From the NCBI GenBank assembly GCA_934098295.1, contig CAKONV010000016.1, forward strand, positions 1 to 47,549: 47,549 nucleotides of DNA. Reading direction: 5' to 3'. The position numbers and the translations under genes are program-made. Source of the DNA: an uncultured Bacilli bacterium. Its GTDB lineage: Bacteria > Bacillota_I > Bacilli_A > ML615J-28 > CAG-313. The notes beneath the pieces were generated by a model. That model did not search any database, was not told where the DNA came from, and was given only the letters and a program-made list of their open reading frames with translations. Below, piece after piece: positions 43,788-47,549 of this stretch (the first letter of the stretch is position 1; each line of letters begins with the position of its first letter).

Positions 43788-43847
43788 CACCCCCTTTTTA
43801 TCTACACTAAAAGTGTAGTATAAGAATAAGAAAGGGGTGTTTTTTTT
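43788..43847 (+). terminator. Intrinsic terminator ending the groEL-to-CAT run
   Basis: CACCCCCTTT pairs with AAAGGGGTG (43831-43839) and eight T residues follow; a perfect 7-bp hairpin (CTACACT / AGTGTAG) lies inside. Confidence 0.85.
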
Positions 43848-43893
43848 GTGGTAAAAATAAAATAAACAATATTTTTTATTATAAAAGTTTCAT

Positions 43894-43929
43894 AAAGCGC
43901 TTGTATTATTTTTCATAGTATGATAAAAT
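43894..43929 (+). promoter_or_regulatory. Promoter with overlapping cre-like palindrome
   Basis: TTGTAT (43901-43906), 17-bp spacing, TAAAAT (43924-43929). AAAGCGCTT (43894-43902) overlaps the -35 and resembles the core of a CcpA cre site, though the outer TG/CA positions do not match well. It would drive the lipoprotein island through a long leader (43930-44205). Confidence 0.4.
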
Positions 43930-44205
43930 GTGCTCATAAAATAAATATTATTTAAGTTTATATGGGGACATTCTTAAGAATAATACATAATTTAAAAACG
44001 TTTCACTCTCCATAAAAAATAAGAAGAGTTTTTTTGTTTTTAAAAAACTTATATATTTCATATAATAATATGATAAAAAATTAAATGTGAGGTATTATAT
44101 GAAGATTTATTTATCGTTAAAACGAATTACCAAGGAGTTTTTAGACCATTAATATATGGTCAAAGACATGTTAATTAATTTAAAATTGAAAGGAGAATGA
44201 AAAAA
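43930..44205 (+). other. Leader region upstream of the lipoprotein island
   Basis: Contains a 12-bp palindrome ATTCTTAAGAAT near 43973, a weak ACTCT / AGAGT hairpin followed by seven T residues (about 44010-44035), and a possible 17-codon open frame at 44099-44152 (MKIYLSLKRITKEFLDH) behind GAGG. A perfect hairpin GACCAT-TAATAT-ATGGTC follows. Part of this leader is repeated before the next lipoprotein gene. Confidence 0.35.
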
Positions 44206-44674
44206 ATGAAGAAAAGATTAATGATATTTTTTATGTTAATAAATGTATTATTTATAGTTGGATGTAAAAAAGACCAAAAAATGGAAAAATTTTACACACT
44301 AAAAGAAGCTTATGAGGAAAAACTGCTTACAAAAGAAGATTTACAAAGTATAGCAGTACTTCACAATAATGGAAAACAAGTAGACAATATTTTAAACACA
44401 GAAGTTGCAAATAGTTGCAAATAAAATAAAAGAAATAGCTGCATACAATATGCGAAATAAAGAGTCAAATTCCATAGATAAAGCCAAGGCTAGTGATTTT
44501 ACAATTACTAAATATTATGGTACGTATAATAAAAGTGTGGCATTTATGATAGATGATCCTTATTTTGCATATCCTGCAGAAGATCTTAACATTGATGAAA
44601 ACATCGCTGGTGTGGTTTTTCATTATTCAACACCAGATAGAATCCTTGTTTTTGTTAGCATAAATTTAAATTAA
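44206..44674 (+). pseudogene. Small lipoprotein gene broken by a 10-bp tandem duplication
   Basis: Start at ATG 44206, ten bases after AAGGAG; the ATG at 44197 is too close. Lipoprotein signal with VGC (C20). The first frame stops at 44424 after NTEVANSCK. The second frame, from 44405, continues IKEIAAYNMRNKESN and ends FVSINLN at 44674. GTTGCAAATA occurs twice in tandem at 44404-44423. Removing one copy restores a single frame, NTEVANKIKEIAAYNMR, with no lost residue. The full protein would be about 152 residues of unknown function. The break looks very recent, or could be a reversible switch. Confidence 0.8.
44404..44423 (+). repeat. 10-bp tandem duplication causing a frameshift
   Basis: GTTGCAAATA repeated twice without a spacer. 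As 10 is not a multiple of three, it shifts the lipoprotein frame. Confidence 0.9.
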
Positions 44675-44794
44675 AAATAAAATTAAATGTAGTGACATTA
44701 TATGAGATTTATTAAATATAAAAAATTAATGAGTAATTATTTTATCATAAATGTTTGAAAGTTATTGGTTAAATTGGAAAGGAGAAAATGAATA

Positions 44795-45349
44795 ATGAAA
44801 ATAAAAAAAATATTTATAGTTTTTATTGCTTCTATATTTGTAGCATTTTTTACAGGTTGTACTAAACCTAAAAAAAATATGCTATTTAATGCCGAACTTA
44901 TGGCATACGGTTCAATAAATGGTGAGTTAAAGGGCCAGGGAATGCGTTGGTATAAACATGATTTTTTGAGTAAAAATAAGATTTCTGATGCTATGTATTA
45001 TAATGAATCATATGATAAAAACGATCCTTATTCAGAAGAATATATATGGTATGAAAATTGTCCTAAAATATTAGTATTTATTATTGATTCACTTGAGAAG
45101 AGTAAAGAAATATTTGATGATGAATTCATTAGTGGACAAGATGTAAACTTCGATAATGAGATGTGCATTTTATATTTATTTGCCAGTACAAATTGCACAT
45201 ACGAGCTAGAAGAAGTATTTGTAGAAAATAATTGTATGTATATAGGCATCAATCATATAGTTCACTATACAACAGATCCAGAGCCAACTATTTTAGTAAT
45301 TAAAATGGATAAAATAGATATGCAAAATATGAATGTAAAATTTATTTAA
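44795..45349 (+). CDS. Putative lipoprotein, second of the island
   Basis: 184 residues. Signal sequence with lipobox FTGC (C22). RBS AAAGGAG. The mature part is acidic and aromatic, with four cysteines after the lipobox (YENCPKI, DNEMCILYLFASTNCTYE, ENNCMYI) that might form disulfides. No recognised domain. Its leader (44677-44795) resembles that of the preceding lipoprotein gene, suggesting a duplicated expression unit. Surface-exposed; function unknown. Confidence 0.75.
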   Translation: MKIKKIFIVFIASIFVAFFTGCTKPKKNMLFNAELMAYGSINGELKGQGMRWYKHDFLSKNKISDAMYYNESYDKNDPYSEEYIWYENCPKILVFIIDSLEKSKEIFDDEFISGQDVNFDNEMCILYLFASTNCTYELEEVFVENNCMYIGINHIVHYTTDPEPTILVIKMDKIDMQNMNVKFI

Positions 45350-45536
45350 AAGTATTTAGATAGAAAGGTAAAAAGTTTATTTATAAAGTATATGTATTAT
45401 TAGTTTTAATACATACACTAATCTTTTAAGTTCATTAAATAAAAGAGAATATTATATAAACATTTATATAGTATTAATAGGAATTATTAAGAAGTATAGT
45501 ATAGTGACAAAATTTAAAAATTGGAAGGTAGGAAAA

Positions 45537-46229
45537 ATGGAAATGAAAAAATTATTTGTTGTTTTTATAAGTTTAATGCTTGTGATGAGTTTAACGGGAT
45601 GCACAAGTGATGAATTAAACGAATATAAATTAAAAAAAATTGATGAATTAGATACATACATAAACATCAAAACTGAAGAGCAATATAGTCAAATTAGCAT
45701 TGAAAATATAAATTTAATTCATGATAATGGAAAAAAATTAATTAATAATTCACAATCCGCAGATGAAGTTGATAATACTTTTGTGCAAACAATTTTAGAA
45801 TTGGAACGAATCAAGAGCCTCAACAAAATTCAAAAAATAAAAAAAATTCATTATTATATGGAAGAATTTATGCTTATTGGTGAATATCATCAATTATATG
45901 ATTTTGAAACTAAATCATTTTTTACTAAAAATATTGTTGAAGTAGATGGTAATGTTGATTTTGATAAAGAATTTGAATTTGTCATGACATTAGATGATGA
46001 GAAAATTAACGCATTTTTTATTAATGCCAGCGAAAATGGGTTATTTTTATTAAAAGAAAAATATGAACCTGAATCTGATGCAACATGTGCAAAAAGCGGT
46101 TGGCATTTAAAAATTGAATTTACTGATGGAACATTTTTTTCATGTGAAGGCTTAATATACCCAGTTGAAGCCAAAAAAGTAGATACGATGTTTGAAGAAC
46201 TATCAGGGCATTATTTATTTGGTATTTAA
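45537..46229 (+). CDS. Putative lipoprotein, third of the island
   Basis: 230 residues from ATG 45537; an upstream GTG at 45504 would put the signal sequence too far in, and GGAAGG lies nine bases before 45537. Lipobox LTGC (C22). Residues about 25-110 are charged and helical (EEQYSQISIENINLIHDNGK). The C-terminal half is beta-like and ends GHYLFGI, with two cysteines (ATCAKSGW, FFSCEGL). No family recognised. The island of three lipoproteins followed by insertion-sequence debris suggests acquired DNA. Confidence 0.75.
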   Translation: MEMKKLFVVFISLMLVMSLTGCTSDELNEYKLKKIDELDTYINIKTEEQYSQISIENINLIHDNGKKLINNSQSADEVDNTFVQTILELERIKSLNKIQKIKKIHYYMEEFMLIGEYHQLYDFETKSFFTKNIVEVDGNVDFDKEFEFVMTLDDEKINAFFINASENGLFLLKEKYEPESDATCAKSGWHLKIEFTDGTFFSCEGLIYPVEAKKVDTMFEELSGHYLFGI

Positions 46230-46289
46230 AAAATATTATAATAAGAATTATAGAAAGTAGGAGATTGTTTTATGAAGAAAAATTTATTT

Positions 46290-46320
46290 CCTAAATTATA
46301 ATTAGAAATGCATCAAAATT
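46290..46320. repeat. Second copy of the IS30-like end
   Basis: CCTAAATTATAATTAGAAAT followed by GCATCAAAA, matching 2159-2187 at all but two positions. No matching inverted arm is found downstream, so this is a truncated end. The rest of 46230-46542 is AT-rich and holds the left end of the IS3 element. Confidence 0.55.
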
Positions 46321-46542
46321 ATTGTTAATTATACTAGGTATTTACTATCAGGATTTTTAAGATCTAACATCTCTATGACTCTGAAATATGATTCTATAGT
46401 TAATCAAATTTGTCGCTTTTGAACCTACCCAAAAATATTGGACACATTTTTATAGAATCCTATAGGAAGTGATAGTTTATCAAATTAGTGGATTTTGAGT
46501 AAAAAAACAAATATAATTTACGTAAGGAAATGAATCACTATT

Positions 46543-46809
46543 ATGAGAGAATCATATACTAAGGATTTTATTCAAACGATTATAGACTTATACAACTCAA
46601 GAAAATCAGTAACTGACCTATCAGTAGAATATGGCATAAAAAAGGTAACAATTTATAGTTGGATTAATCAAAACAAACCAGCATTGAAAGCGGATGATGA
46701 AGAAATATCAAAGAGTGATATTATAGCTTTGAAGAAAAGAATAATGAAACTTGAAGAGGAAAATGAAATATTAAAAAAAGCTACTGCCATATTCGCGAAA
46801 AGAAAATGA
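46543..46809 (+). CDS. IS3-family OrfA (DNA-binding subunit)
   Basis: 88 residues. Helix-turn-helix in YTKDFIQTIIDLYNSRKSVT and EYGIKKVTIYSWINQNK; a leucine-zipper-like tail LKKRIMKLEEENEILKKATA. A slippery run A7G (46773-46780) in phase A-AAA-AAA would allow -1 frameshifting into orfB, as is normal for IS3 elements. ATGA overlap with orfB. Confidence 0.9.
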   Translation: MRESYTKDFIQTIIDLYNSRKSVTDLSVEYGIKKVTIYSWINQNKPALKADDEEISKSDIIALKKRIMKLEEENEILKKATAIFAKRK

Positions 46810-47549
46810 TAACTGATACTAATTTATTTATATTTATGGATGACAATTCAGATTTATTTGATATTACAAAAATGTGTAAGGTTTTTAACCTAACAAGATC
46901 AAGTTTTTATAATTTCTTAAATATTGAACCAACCACAAGTGAATTAAAAAAACAAAATGTAAAAGAATTGATTAATAAGATTTGGTTAGATAGTTTCAAA
47001 AGATATGGCACACCAAAAATAACGATAGTGTTGAAAAAACAATATAATATTCAAATAAGTCAAAAAACAGTTCAAAAATACATGAAAGGGTTAAATATCA
47101 AGTCAATAATCACCAAAACATACAAACCATCAAAATATAAACCAGATGAAGGTGAATTTATAAATATTTTAAAAAGAGACTTTTCAACAACCACAATTAA
47201 TGAAAAGTGGGTATCTGATATTACCTATGTTTATACTAAAGAGTGTGGTTGGTGTTATTTAGCCACAATACTTGATTTACATTCAAAAAGATTAATAGGT
47301 TGGAAATTTGATAAAAGAATGACTTCTGAACTTGTTCAAGGGGCATTAGAAAATGCTATTTAGACGAGAAAACTAAACAAAGTGATTGTTTTACACTCTG
47401 ATAGAGGCAGACAATATACAGCAGAAGTATATCGCAATTATTGTTCTGCAAATGATTTTAATTTATCATATTCTGAAGGTGCAATTAAAATATATAAAGA
47501 TCAAAATAGAAAAGAAATACTTGATAGATATCTAACAGCCCAAATAAAT
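46806..47549 (+). pseudogene. IS3-family OrfB transposase, interrupted
   Basis: DDE integrase-type transposase. Frame runs to TAG at 47361-47363. Similarity continues in the same frame after it (LNKVIVLHSDRGRQYTAEVY), so the stop is a nonsense mutation rather than the natural end. The first catalytic Asp is in WVSDITYVY and the second in LHSDRG. After NLSYSE the expected PYDNACIESF with the catalytic Glu is missing; unrelated sequence (GAIKIYKDQNRKEILDRYL) takes its place to the window edge. Two independent lesions make it inactive. Confidence 0.85.

Larger units (their letters stand above)
46420..47549 (+). mobile_element. IS3-family insertion sequence, decayed, truncated by window end
   Basis: The probable left end is TGAACCTACCCAAAAATATT followed by GGACAC from 46420, a pattern common to IS3-group ends. 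orfA and orfB follow in the usual overlapping -1 arrangement. The right end was not reached. orfB carries an in-frame stop and loses similarity before the last catalytic residue, so the copy should be inactive. Confidence 0.75.

Noticed and set aside
1..47549. TGA as tryptophan (Mollicutes code)
   Set aside because: Tryptophans in conserved motifs use TGG, and TGA sits at natural family ends and in ATGA overlaps.
1..47549. CRISPR array, tRNA, rRNA or other known structured RNA
   Set aside because: No regular spaced repeats, cloverleaf-like segments or conserved rRNA sequence were seen in the intergenic regions.

Overview
The window is AT-rich bacterial DNA with short intergenic gaps, AGGAGG-type ribosome binding sites and TATAAT promoters. 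TGA is used as a stop (for example at the ends of dapF, the ankyrin gene and the groEL-like gene), so the code is standard. Lineage-informative genes are a Gram-positive-type lipoprotein set, a CdaA-type diadenylate cyclase, DAP epimerase, NAD+-dependent LigA, PcrA, a CwlD-like amidase, a YunB-like sporulation protein and GlnRS instead of relying only on amidotransferase charging. Together these point to an uncultured low-GC Bacillota (Bacilli/Erysipelotrichia/RF39-like), probably an anaerobic gut organism that ferments via a Na+-pumping oxaloacetate decarboxylase. The placement is inference.

Left accessory end (1-4600): the 3' end of an Rhs-type polymorphic toxin whose C-terminus resembles ADP-ribosyl cyclase/CD38, its overlapping candidate immunity gene, a second immunity-like protein, an IS30-like palindromic relic, and a secreted BspA-type leucine-rich-repeat protein behind a promoter and leader hairpin.

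Core left (4600-13000): a divergent cysteine-synthase-fold protein; dapF, a Na+/amino-acid symporter and dus in one run; a lipoprotein; hflX on the minus strand; and a Clp-family ATPase whose second ATPase module has lost its nucleotide-binding motifs.

Centre (13000-23500): one run carries a 1421-residue degenerate helicase-nuclease, an ankyrin protein, cdaA, a membrane sensor-like protein and an ispD-ispF fusion. A GGDEF-REC-HD-GYP protein follows, then the decayed remains of an HPt gene.

Centre-right (23500-33400): yunB-like, nfu-like, S1-domain, thioredoxin-like lipoprotein, cwlD-like, then tsaE-tsaB-rimI-tsaD (t6A tRNA modification and ribosomal N-acetylation). Next is a biotin-centred oxaloacetate decarboxylase cluster: oadA, oadG, biotin carrier, oadB, bioY, birA. 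The last two supply and attach the biotin used by the pump.

Right core (33500-43800): a groEL-like gene without an adjacent groES, translationally coupled to a long coiled-coil protein, then a B3/B4-domain protein, glnS, pcrA, ligA and a chloramphenicol-acetyltransferase-like gene, mostly overlapping or nearly so.

Right accessory end (43850-47549): a small lipoprotein island, with one member freshly broken by a 10-bp tandem duplication, then a second IS30-like end and a decayed IS3-family element that runs off the window. No rRNA, tRNA or CRISPR array was found.
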